Position numbers and translations under genes: made by a program. This document shows positions 15,242 through 23,280 of a stretch of DNA of 24,604 nt, piece by piece. The stretch is from NCBI GenBank assembly GCA_046590195.1, contig JBKJTP010000169.1, positions 1-24,604 of the forward strand. Direction: 5' to 3'. A model generated the notes under the pieces. It saw nothing but the letters and a program-made list of their open reading frames with translations, had not been told where the DNA came from and did not search any database. The stretch is from JBKJTP01 sp046590195. GTDB lineage: Bacteria > Bacteroidota > Ignavibacteria > Palsa-1295. Each line of letters starts with the position of its first letter. Position 1 is the first letter of the stretch.

Positions 15242-15273
15242 TGCAAAAGCCGGCTATTTGTCGGCTTTTTGCA
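15242..15273 (+). terminator. Rho-independent terminator after the M48 protease gene
   Basis: TGCAAAAGCCG (15242-15252) pairs with CGGCTTTTTGCA (15262-15273) with one bulged T and a 9-base loop. The right arm carries the T-run, and the A-run on the left makes the structure usable in both directions. It separates the truA/M48 unit from the T9SS gene. Confidence 0.8.
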
Positions 15274-15385
15274 TATCTGGTGCTGATTATCGCGGTTCCT
15301 CACGGCAGGATTGTAACTTCCGACCCCAATATACTGTCAATATAGTAGAAGCTTCTCCTTGTTGGTGTGGACTCTATTGTTGTTG

Positions 15386-17461
15386 ATGAGGATAAAAGTC
15401 TGGTCCCTTTTTGTAGTCCTAGTCTTGACGTGCTTGCCGCAAATGGTGAGTGCTCAGCTTATTGCCACGCCCGATCCGCTCGATTTTGGCGACGTCATTT
15501 TGACCGAGATCAAGGACGACCAGATCGTGCTTCAGAACTCTGGTGCATCTGACATCTTCGTCACCAACTTCACGCTCACGACCCCCGGTAATGGTCGAGC
15601 AAGTGAGTTCGAGATACTAACGCCTTCGATCCGCACATTCCTTATCACAGCTGGTGCGACACGCACGATCACATTCCGGTTCGCTCCCGACTTTGAAGGA
15701 CTCCGAACGATCACACTCTTTGTCGAGACCGATCAAGGCAATTTTTCATTCGGTATAAAGGGCAATGGACTTGTGACGCATCCGGAGCTCACCCTCAGCG
15801 TCAATAACATCAACTTCGGTAAGGTATCGATCTCAGGCAGGAAAGAGGTGCTCGTCGATGTTGCCAATGTTGGTGAAGATGATGCAAAGGTCTCGGATGT
15901 GAACGTCGCTAACTTTTCCGGTATCGAGCATTTTAAGGTAGAGACGGCCGATCCTGCGAAGCCATTCCCTGTGATCCTCAAGCAAGGGGAGTTGATGCAA
16001 CTGAGAGTCATATTCGAAGGAGCAGCGCCGCTCGGGTTCAAGGCGGGTAACATTACGCTCGTCGGATCGGTCGGTGGCCAGACCGTCATCGACGTGTCGG
16101 GCGAGGTTGTCGGTGCCGATCTCTTGATCAACCCCGATCCGATCGACTTTGGCGATGTCGAGCTGGGCGTGCCGGTTACCAGGATCGTGACGATCACCGC
16201 GCTCAGTGAGGAGCCGATCGAGATTGATTACATTAACGAGCTCTTTGCACCATTTACTTTTGTGACGCCGCCACCAGTCCCACTAACGCTGCAGCCTGGT
16301 GTGCCATACCAGCTCGAGATCAGACTTAATGCAGCTGCGCCAGGTCCGATCACATCACAGATCCAATTCGTCTCTGAAGATTTTACAGGCAGCAATTTTA
16401 AGGGTGTAAATATTGCTGCGAATGGCCTAACGCCGATGAGTGTGGCGAGCTCGGAAGACTTTTCTTTTTATTGCGGTGCAAAGAAGATCATCAAGCGAAC
16501 AGCGGTGATCGAGAACAAAGGGATCAATCCGATCACCATCCAGAGCATTTCAGCGCCGTTTGGCGTGACAGTTCAGACGGGTACCCCGCTGGAGGTTGCG
16601 CCAGCTACGACGACTGCGATCACTTACGACTTTGACCCCATTGCGAGCGGCATCGAACGAGATCTCGTCATTGAGTACCTCAACGGTGCCTCGGTACTGG
16701 TAAGGGATACAGTGCATGTGACACCGATCAGAGCAAACATCGACTTCCCACAACAAGTAGTGACCAACGGACTCGACGTGAATGCTGTGACGGTGGGCTC
16801 GACATTTGATTTCACCGACTTCGAGATTCTCGACATGGACTTCGCGATCACGTTCGCTGATGCGGACATGTTCTCACTAGTCCAAGACAGCGTGAGGCTC
16901 GATCCTACACTTCTGCCGAATGCTTCTCACACATTGATCGATAATGGTGCAGGCTCTTACACACTGCAGATCCGGTCAACATCTCCGATAGAATTTGCTC
17001 CAGCGATCGCGCTCGATCAGCAGCATTTGTTCAGCTATTCTCCAAGCGTGTATACCGCGCGGGAGACTTCATCGCTCGCGAAAGTAGAGCTTGTCAACAC
17101 CGATCTTTGCGCCGATCTCGGCATGGATTCGATCACGCTGTTCTCAACTGAATTCTGCGGCGACGATTTCATTCGTGGGAATCTCAGCGATGTACCAATC
17201 CGCGAGCTATTCTTATCTCCAAATCCTGTAGTTACTGGAGATATGAGTATTGAATTCACGGCTTCTCGGCCAGATCGCATCGAGATCCGTATCATGGATA
17301 TGAACGGCCGAGAACTCGATCGGATAGAAATGCCGACGACGGCAGGGCACAACCGCATCCAGATCCCCACGGCTCAGATGCCGGAGGGCGCTTATGTTGC
17401 CTTGCTCAGCTCGAAGACGGTGGCGTTCAGACGTGAGCTTAAGTTTGTGATTCAGCGATAG
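15386..17461 (+). CDS. Secreted choice-of-anchor D protein with a T9SS type A sorting domain
   Basis: This large exported protein (691 residues from ATG 15386) starts with a clear signal peptide (KVWSLFVVLVLTCLPQMVSAQ). Three ASPM/SPD-2/Hydin-like Ig domains follow, each opening with a DFGDV or NFGKV strand: PDPLDFGDVIL near residue 29, NNINFGKVSISG near 140 and PDPIDFGDVELG near 250. A fourth, weaker one is near 365 (YCGAKKIIKRTAVIENKG). The last 80 or so residues form the type IX secretion C-terminal domain (LFLSPNPVVTGDMSIEF, then a final KFVIQR). Such proteins cross the outer membrane by the Por system and are anchored or released. I preferred ATG 15386 over TTG 15359 because it restores a standard signal peptide. 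The ligand or role is unknown. Confidence 0.88.
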   Translation: MRIKVWSLFVVLVLTCLPQMVSAQLIATPDPLDFGDVILTEIKDDQIVLQNSGASDIFVTNFTLTTPGNGRASEFEILTPSIRTFLITAGATRTITFRFAPDFEGLRTITLFVETDQGNFSFGIKGNGLVTHPELTLSVNNINFGKVSISGRKEVLVDVANVGEDDAKVSDVNVANFSGIEHFKVETADPAKPFPVILKQGELMQLRVIFEGAAPLGFKAGNITLVGSVGGQTVIDVSGEVVGADLLINPDPIDFGDVELGVPVTRIVTITALSEEPIEIDYINELFAPFTFVTPPPVPLTLQPGVPYQLEIRLNAAAPGPITSQIQFVSEDFTGSNFKGVNIAANGLTPMSVASSEDFSFYCGAKKIIKRTAVIENKGINPITIQSISAPFGVTVQTGTPLEVAPATTTAITYDFDPIASGIERDLVIEYLNGASVLVRDTVHVTPIRANIDFPQQVVTNGLDVNAVTVGSTFDFTDFEILDMDFAITFADADMFSLVQDSVRLDPTLLPNASHTLIDNGAGSYTLQIRSTSPIEFAPAIALDQQHLFSYSPSVYTARETSSLAKVELVNTDLCADLGMDSITLFSTEFCGDDFIRGNLSDVPIRELFLSPNPVVTGDMSIEFTASRPDRIEIRIMDMNGRELDRIEMPTTAGHNRIQIPTAQMPEGAYVALLSSKTVAFRRELKFVIQR

Positions 17462-17503
17462 CCTCTCCCAAACTGTCTCTCAGTTCTCGCGGTATTTTTG
17501 CAT

Positions 17504-18088
17504 ATGCCCGAGATACTCGAGACCCGCCGATCCATCCGAACAGAGAAGCTTCAGCAGCGTGAATCGCTCGATGAGGCCGTGCGCAATGATGCAGCAGCCA
17601 CGATCACATCGCGCTTGCTCGCACTAATTGAAGAAAAAAGGTGGAAGACCGTCCACTGCTACCTCGCATTTCGCAGTGAGGTAACGACCGGTGCGCTGAT
17701 CGAGGAACTTCTCGCTAAAGGTGTCAAGGTCATTGTGCCTTGGGTCGAGGCGGATGGCGAGCTATCGCATCATCAGCTTCTAGGACTCGATGGGCTCAGC
17801 GAAGGCCCGTACGGTTTGCCGCATCCTGCCAGGAATGAGTTTCTCCCGCTCGACACAATCGACGCAGTGCTCCTGCCGCTTTCGGCATTCGATCGCTCAG
17901 GCAATCGACTCGGCTACGGGAAAGGATTCTACGACCGATTTCTGCAAAAACTCCCTGCGAAGACTGGCCGCATTGGATTGGCTTTTGCGATGCAAGAGAC
18001 TAGCCACATCCCCGCAATGGACCATGACCAGAAGCTTCACATGATCGTGACTGAAAGTGAGATTATCACCGCACTAGACAGAGCTTAA
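17504..18088 (+). CDS. 5-formyltetrahydrofolate cyclo-ligase
   Basis: This enzyme uses ATP to turn 5-formyltetrahydrofolate into 5,10-methenyltetrahydrofolate, returning a storage form to the active folate pool. The 194-residue protein has the family's signature GYGKGFYDRF near residues 137-146, preceded by VLLPLSAFDRSGNRLG. The first half contains VHCYLAFRSEVTTGALIEEL and VIVPWVEADGELSHH. ATG 17504 is chosen; the in-frame TTG 17498 adds only two residues. Its stop codon directly touches the ATG of the next gene, so the two are translationally linked. The homocysteine methyltransferase at the window start is the other one-carbon gene here, but it is not a neighbour. Confidence 0.93.
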   Translation: MPEILETRRSIRTEKLQQRESLDEAVRNDAAATITSRLLALIEEKRWKTVHCYLAFRSEVTTGALIEELLAKGVKVIVPWVEADGELSHHQLLGLDGLSEGPYGLPHPARNEFLPLDTIDAVLLPLSAFDRSGNRLGYGKGFYDRFLQKLPAKTGRIGLAFAMQETSHIPAMDHDQKLHMIVTESEIITALDRA

Positions 18089-19354
18089 ATGCAGATACTG
18101 TTTCGTCCGCACGAGGGAAGGATGGTTGGGGGAGTTGCTCTCGCACTGAGTGAGCGCTTTGGGCTTCCGCAGACTTTGACACGTATCGCGCTCGGGGCGG
18201 TCGTCATCTCATCTCCATATGGCCCTCTATTCTATATGCTGCTCTGGCTATCGATGCCGGGGGAGCGGCGGGTGCTGCCGCAGTTGGAGGCGTCGGCCTT
18301 GTTCGCGCGCGATGCGGCAGGCTTCGACACGATGACGCGACAACTCCTCGATCGGTTCAAGTCCATAGATGGTGTCAAGGTGGCAAGCGTACTGCTTGCA
18401 TTCGTGATGCTGTTCTTTGCGGTGATGCTGCAGCTCAGTCACATCCACGAAGCGGCATTCCATGCAGAGCATCCGTTGCTCTCGTGGATGCTGACAACCA
18501 TCGACACGATGGGGGGTGTGACCGCCTATCTCGCGCTCGGATTGCTCTTTGCCCTTACCGATGTCGAGCGCAAGTCACTCGTCTCCTTGTGGCAACAGCC
18601 GCGACCGAGGCTAGAGCTTGATGCAACGTCAGGCCGAGTGGTCTTTGGCTTGATGAGTGGGCTATCTCGCGTGACAAACATGGATCCCCTGATCCTCCGC
18701 GTGATGGCAATGCTCGTCAGCATGCTCACATTCGGCGTTGGCGCAGTGCTTTATGTTGTGGTTGTGATACTGCTTGACCGCCGATCGAAGGAGATCCATC
18801 CAGCGCACGTGCATGAACTCAATGCGAGTGCGCCGAAATTCTCGCGAAAGCTATTGCAAGGGATAGGAGTGATCTTCTTCCTACTTGCCGTGACGAAGTT
18901 CGCGAACGCGTACCGATTGTTCTTCTTCAATGAGCCATACGTGCATGGTGTTCTACATGGGATCCTTGGCGTCATGATCTTCGCATGGGCATTCCGGCGG
19001 TGGGATCACGTAAGCGCTGCGCGGCTATGGATGCTGCTCTCGCCGGCAGTGATCTTCTGGGCGATCTATGAGCTCACAACGGCGCTCTTCTATGTGCAGC
19101 TACCATTCGTTTCACGATTCCAGGTCGGTTATCTCATCGCGGGTACCGTCTTCATTTATTACTCGCTCGTTGCCTTGAGGGGCAGGCCGATACTCTATGG
19201 GATCTCGATCGGTATCTTCTTCTACATGCTAGTGATGCTGATCCAGTTCAATATCATCCCATCGAACCTCTTGCTGCTCTTCGTGCAATTCTTCGAATTC
19301 TTCTACCCGATCATCTTTGCGGGGGCGGGGCTTTGGGTTGTGATGGAGAAGTGA
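18089..19354 (+). CDS. Polytopic membrane protein with two PspC-like segments
   Basis: This 421-residue membrane protein has two segments resembling PspC domains. The first (about 8-56) reads GRMVGGVALALSERFGLPQT, then PYGPLFYMLLWLSMP. The second (about 180-232) reads GLMSGLSRVTNMDPLILRV, then a long hydrophobic run ending in ILLDRR. PspC modules are inner-membrane sensors or effectors of envelope stress; a duplicated, divergent pair is unusual. About six further hydrophobic helices follow (for example GVIFFLLAVTKF, GVLHGILGVMIFAWAF and NLLLLFVQFFEFFYPIIF). It begins right after the cyclo-ligase stop (TAA then ATG), with no spacer. Its TGA abuts the polA stop on the other strand. Function beyond membrane stress is speculative. 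Confidence 0.75.
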   Translation: MQILFRPHEGRMVGGVALALSERFGLPQTLTRIALGAVVISSPYGPLFYMLLWLSMPGERRVLPQLEASALFARDAAGFDTMTRQLLDRFKSIDGVKVASVLLAFVMLFFAVMLQLSHIHEAAFHAEHPLLSWMLTTIDTMGGVTAYLALGLLFALTDVERKSLVSLWQQPRPRLELDATSGRVVFGLMSGLSRVTNMDPLILRVMAMLVSMLTFGVGAVLYVVVVILLDRRSKEIHPAHVHELNASAPKFSRKLLQGIGVIFFLLAVTKFANAYRLFFFNEPYVHGVLHGILGVMIFAWAFRRWDHVSAARLWMLLSPAVIFWAIYELTTALFYVQLPFVSRFQVGYLIAGTVFIYYSLVALRGRPILYGISIGIFFYMLVMLIQFNIIPSNLLLLFVQFFEFFYPIIFAGAGLWVVMEK

Positions 19355-22309
19355 TCAATGCGCATCATACCACGTCTTGCCCACACCGCTCTCGACGGTG
19401 ATCGGCACCGACATCGGCATGGCGTTCTGCATCAGGTTTGTGACGATGCTCGTCAGATCATCAAGCTCTTCCGGCACCACGTCGAAGACCAATTCATCAT
19501 GCACTTGCATGATCATGAGTGACTTCATCTTGCGCTTCTCGAACTCACGCTGGATCGAGATCATCGCGATCTTCAGCATGTCTGCAGCCGTGCCCTGGAT
19601 CGGCATGTTGATGGCCGCGCGTTCATCGGCGCCACGCACCGCTGAGTTACTTGCGTTGATGTTCTTCATGTAGCGTCGACGTCCACACAGCGTCTCGACG
19701 TATCCATTCGCACGTGCGAAGGTGAGCGTATCATCGATATACTTGCGGATCGTTGGGAAGGCCTGGAAGTAGCGTGTGATGATCTCGGTCGCCTCGCGCG
19801 TCGTGATACCTAATCGTCGAGCGAGCCCAAACGCCGCGATACCATACATGATACCGTAATTCACCTCTTTAGCCTTGCGGCGCATCTCGCGATCGACCTG
19901 ATCAAGCGGCACACCATAGACACCTGCAGCAGTGCGCGTATGAATGTCCTCGTTGTTCATAAACGACTCCGTCAACGCAATATCATTTGTGACATGCGCC
20001 ATGATACGAAGCTCGATCTGCGAGTAATCTGCTGAGAAGATCTGCCCGTCCGGGAAACGCGAGACGAATGCCTTGCGGATCTCGCGGCCCATCTGCGTCC
20101 GGATTGGGATGTTCTGCAGATTCGGATCGGTGCTCGATAAACGTCCCGTTGCAACAACAGCCTGATTATAGCTCGTGTGTATCAGTCCCGTCTTCGGATT
20201 AACGAGATGGGGAAGTGCGTCGATGTAAGTCCCGCGCAACTTCTGGTATTGACGATAGTTCAGCAAGTGCTCAGCGATCGGATGTTCGCTAGCAAGATCT
20301 TCGAGGACACTTGCATCCGTCGAATAACCCGTCTTCGTCTTCTTACCAGCCTTGAGACCAAGCCGACCAAAGAGAATCTCCTGCAATTGCTTCGGCGAAT
20401 CGGGATTGAACGGTCCACCGGCAAGCTCGTGCAATGTAGCTAGCGTCTCGACGGTCGCCTTCTCCATTACCTTGCTTGCTTCGGCGAGCATGACGGTGTC
20501 GATCTTCACGCCGTTGAATTCCACCTTCGTCAGCACGTCGACCATCGGGAAATCGATCTCATCGCACAGCGCGCGAAGCTGTAGCTTGTCCAGCTCTTTC
20601 TCGATAGAGTGCTTGAGCTGCAGCGTAATGTCGGCATCTTCAGCGCCATACTCAGCGAGCTTGTCCGTCGCTGCAAGGCCCATCGTTTCACGAGAAGTGT
20701 TCGGCTTCAGCGTACCGACTACTTCATTCAATGCGACTGGACGATACTTCAAGTATTCGACCGCCAGCGTGTCCATCGAGTGTGAGCCTTCAGCACGCAC
20801 CACATAGGCACCAACCATCGTGTCAAACGCCAGTGGCTTCAGCTCGACACCATGGTGACGCAGACACAGCGCATCGTACTTAATGTTCTGGCCGATCTTC
20901 GGGATGCTTTCGTTCTCGAGTAAAGGCTTTGTTATACGCAAGACGGATTGCAACTCAAGCCCAGTGTTGAACGCATTCTCTGTTGCTTCGATGGGTTTTG
21001 CAGCAAAGAGATCGGTCGCGGCCCCATCGGTCATGGATATACAAACAGGGACATAGAACGCAGTACCTGGCTCCGACGAGAAGGAGATGCCAATGATCTC
21101 AGCCTGATTCGCATCGATCGAGGTCGTCTCGAGATCAACGCACAGCTCCTTCGCGGTGCCCAGATCCTTCACCATTTGGGCAAGTTGCTCCTCCGTTCGG
21201 ACCATCACATACGCGTGCGGTGTATCTTTGATAGTCTTCAGGTCACCGCTTGGCAGGGCGATTTCTTCTGACGGAGCTTGCTCTAACTTGTAATCAAACT
21301 TCAGATCCTCTTCGAGATCGTATGGCGATGCCTTTACGGCCAGCGTATCCGTTGCACCGGCAGGAGCGCCGGGATCTGAGTGAGTAGTTGAAGCGATGCC
21401 GCGCGATGACTGCACCTTCGCAAGCATCTGCTTGAAGCCGAGATCAAGCAGCATCGTCTCAAGTAGATCGTAATCTGGCTGATGACCATATCGAAGATCT
21501 TCGAGCTTCACATTGACTGGGACATTCGTCTCGATCGTTGCAAGCTCCTTCGACAAGAATGCATGTTCTCTATCGTTGACAAGCTTCTCCTTCAGGCCTT
21601 TCTTATCGACTTCCTCGATGCGCTCGTACAAGCCTTCGACTGAGCCGAACTTTTGGATAAGCGGGATAGCCGTCTTCTCGCCAATACCGCGAACGCCTGG
21701 AATGTTATCTGATGCATCGCCAACGAGCGCAAGATAATCGATGATCTGTATCGGCTCAATGCCGTACTTGATCCGTACAGCTTCTTCGTCGTAGATCTCC
21801 ATCTCGCGGCCCTCTTTGCCTGGACGAAGCAGCTTCACCTTTGCAGTTACAAGCTGACAGAAATCCTTATCAGGCGTGACGAGCAGCGCCTCGCATGCTT
21901 CACGCTCGGCCACCTTCGCGAGTGTACCGATCACATCGTCGGCCTCGAAGCCATTCATCTCGATGACCGGAATCCGGAATGCACGACAGAGATCCTTGAT
22001 CTTGCCGATCTGCGGAATGAGATCCGGTGGCATCTCCTGACGATTCGCCTTATACTGGTCATAGCGCACGTGGCGAAACGTGGGCGCTGCCGTATCGAAA
22101 CAGACCGCCGCATAGGTCGGGTCGTGATGCTCAAGCACCTGCTGAAATGCTGACATGAAGCCAAAGACAGCGCTAGTGTTTTCGCCTTTGCTGTTGACCA
22201 GCGGACGCGCGATGAACGCGAAATACGCACGATAGGCGAGTGCCATACCGTCGAGCAGCACAACGAGCGGGCAATCGCCCTTCTCATGCTTTGGAAGTCT
22301 GAAGATCAT
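19355..22309 (-). CDS. polA: DNA polymerase I
   Basis: This 984-residue Pol I fills gaps and removes RNA primers. The N-terminal 5'-nuclease opens VVLLDGMALAYRAYFAF and has VTPDKDFCQL and GDASDNIPGVRGIGEKTA. The proofreading domain looks active: exo I VDLETT (Asp392, Glu394), exo II NIKYD, exo III YGAEDAD. Polymerase motif A is SADYSQIELR and motif C is QVHDELVFDV. Motif B, the O-helix, is RRKAKEVNYGIMYG with Tyr818 where E. coli Pol I has Phe762. The protein is about 55 residues longer than E. coli Pol I, mostly in the linker near 295-350. The start ATG overlaps the SprT-like stop by four bases, and the stop abuts the convergent membrane-protein gene with no spacer. Confidence 0.97.
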   Translation of the reverse strand: MIFRLPKHEKGDCPLVVLLDGMALAYRAYFAFIARPLVNSKGENTSAVFGFMSAFQQVLEHHDPTYAAVCFDTAAPTFRHVRYDQYKANRQEMPPDLIPQIGKIKDLCRAFRIPVIEMNGFEADDVIGTLAKVAEREACEALLVTPDKDFCQLVTAKVKLLRPGKEGREMEIYDEEAVRIKYGIEPIQIIDYLALVGDASDNIPGVRGIGEKTAIPLIQKFGSVEGLYERIEEVDKKGLKEKLVNDREHAFLSKELATIETNVPVNVKLEDLRYGHQPDYDLLETMLLDLGFKQMLAKVQSSRGIASTTHSDPGAPAGATDTLAVKASPYDLEEDLKFDYKLEQAPSEEIALPSGDLKTIKDTPHAYVMVRTEEQLAQMVKDLGTAKELCVDLETTSIDANQAEIIGISFSSEPGTAFYVPVCISMTDGAATDLFAAKPIEATENAFNTGLELQSVLRITKPLLENESIPKIGQNIKYDALCLRHHGVELKPLAFDTMVGAYVVRAEGSHSMDTLAVEYLKYRPVALNEVVGTLKPNTSRETMGLAATDKLAEYGAEDADITLQLKHSIEKELDKLQLRALCDEIDFPMVDVLTKVEFNGVKIDTVMLAEASKVMEKATVETLATLHELAGGPFNPDSPKQLQEILFGRLGLKAGKKTKTGYSTDASVLEDLASEHPIAEHLLNYRQYQKLRGTYIDALPHLVNPKTGLIHTSYNQAVVATGRLSSTDPNLQNIPIRTQMGREIRKAFVSRFPDGQIFSADYSQIELRIMAHVTNDIALTESFMNNEDIHTRTAAGVYGVPLDQVDREMRRKAKEVNYGIMYGIAAFGLARRLGITTREATEIITRYFQAFPTIRKYIDDTLTFARANGYVETLCGRRRYMKNINASNSAVRGADERAAINMPIQGTAADMLKIAMISIQREFEKRKMKSLMIMQVHDELVFDVVPEELDDLTSIVTNLMQNAMPMSVPITVESGVGKTWYDAH

Positions 22310-22986
22310 ATCTGAGCTGGAAGAGCAGGGGAGAGAGTGTTCGCGAGGATAAACTTATATTTGAGGTCGAACCTGCCTGCGTTGAAGCGATCGCAGCATT
22401 TGCGGCAGGCATAGAGCAACGCGCGTCTCGTCTTGAAGCGTGTGCGTACATTGCATGAGGGACAGATCACTTCGACCGGATAATTGCTGTTAAGATAATT
22501 GACGCGCTTGTGTTCGAGCAGCTTTGTCATCGGCGCCTTCTTTCCCGTTGCACCGATGGACCGAATGAGCAAGTAGAAGTTAGGTGAATGATCGGAGTGC
22601 TTCATGTGCCCGATCTCGTGCAAGAGCGTTTCGATGAATTCAGGCTCGCCGAATTCGACGGTCATCCCCATCGAGATCCCGATGTTATTCTTACGCTTGT
22701 TGTAGAATCCGCCAGAGGAGCGGGTGCAGAATGTGATCACAGGCGTTGGCAGCAAGCCACCGAAGTGCTTCTGGTTGACATCATCGAACGTGACGTGAGC
22801 CAGTGTCATCAATCGCGAGAGCTCGAAGTACCAGTAGAACTCGTTCTCGAAATCCTTCTCGCGAATGAAGTCCTCGGTCGCCCCATGCCTGCGAAGCGCG
22901 CGGACATAGAGCCGCAGATGGTGCAATTCGTCTGGCACCACCACAGCCCGCTTGCGGCGTTTCGTCGTTCGGGATTGTTGCTCCAC
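22306..22986 (-). CDS. SprT-like zinc metalloprotease
   Basis: This 226-residue protein has a SprT fold: FDDVNQKHFGGLLPTPVITF (substrate strand region) followed by the zinc motif LLHEIGHMKHSDHSPNFY (His123, Glu124, His127, with His133 as probable third ligand). The C-terminal zinc ribbon is CPSC (174-177) and CRKC (193-196). SprT-like proteins are related to SPRTN, the DNA-protein crosslink protease of eukaryotes; bacterial members are little studied. The first 45 residues are basic (RTTKRRKRAVVV), which fits nucleic-acid contact. It is translationally coupled to polA by a 4-base overlap (ATGA), which suggests a repair role. That is inference from context. Confidence 0.88.
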   Translation of the reverse strand: MEQQSRTTKRRKRAVVVPDELHHLRLYVRALRRHGATEDFIREKDFENEFYWYFELSRLMTLAHVTFDDVNQKHFGGLLPTPVITFCTRSSGGFYNKRKNNIGISMGMTVEFGEPEFIETLLHEIGHMKHSDHSPNFYLLIRSIGATGKKAPMTKLLEHKRVNYLNSNYPVEVICPSCNVRTRFKTRRALLYACRKCCDRFNAGRFDLKYKFILANTLSPALPAQI

Positions 22987-23105
22987 GCTATGCGGCTTTC
23001 TTACTCAGGCTTTTTGAGAGGTCAATTCGATCGCCCTTGCAATCTTTTTGTATTGCTAGAGCCTTCTAGTAAAGGTCTTCCATGCAACACAGAACACCCC
23101 AATAA

Positions 23106-23280
23106 TGTCATCCTGAGCGACGCGGAAGGCAATGAGTCCGCTGCGACGGACGAATGGAGTGACGCGGAGTCGAAGGATTTCCTTGGCCCTCTCGGACATG
23201 CACGGAGATCCTTCGACTCCGCGTGATCCAACGATCTGCGCTGCGCTTGATGGTTGGATCATGCTCCGCTCAGGATGACA
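23106..23280. repeat. 175-bp palindromic repeat element (MITE/REP-like)
   Basis: Perfect 14-bp terminal inverted repeats, TGTCATCCTGAGCG (23106-23119) and CGCTCAGGATGACA (23267-23280), bound the element. Inside is a perfect 17-bp inverted repeat (23162-23178 with 23208-23224, arm starting ACGCGGAGTCGAAGG) around a 29-base loop. A 9-bp pair, TGATCCAAC (23224-23232) with GTTGGATCA (23253-23261), follows. It carries no transposase and shows no obvious target duplication. The TGTCATCCTGAGCG end is, from memory, a motif found in dispersed repeats of many bacterial genomes. The right arm contains the ATG of the next gene. Confidence 0.85.

Noticed and set aside
23022..23262. Short minus-strand frames inside the 175-bp repeat
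   Set aside because: They are translations of palindromic non-coding repeat sequence, with no protein features.
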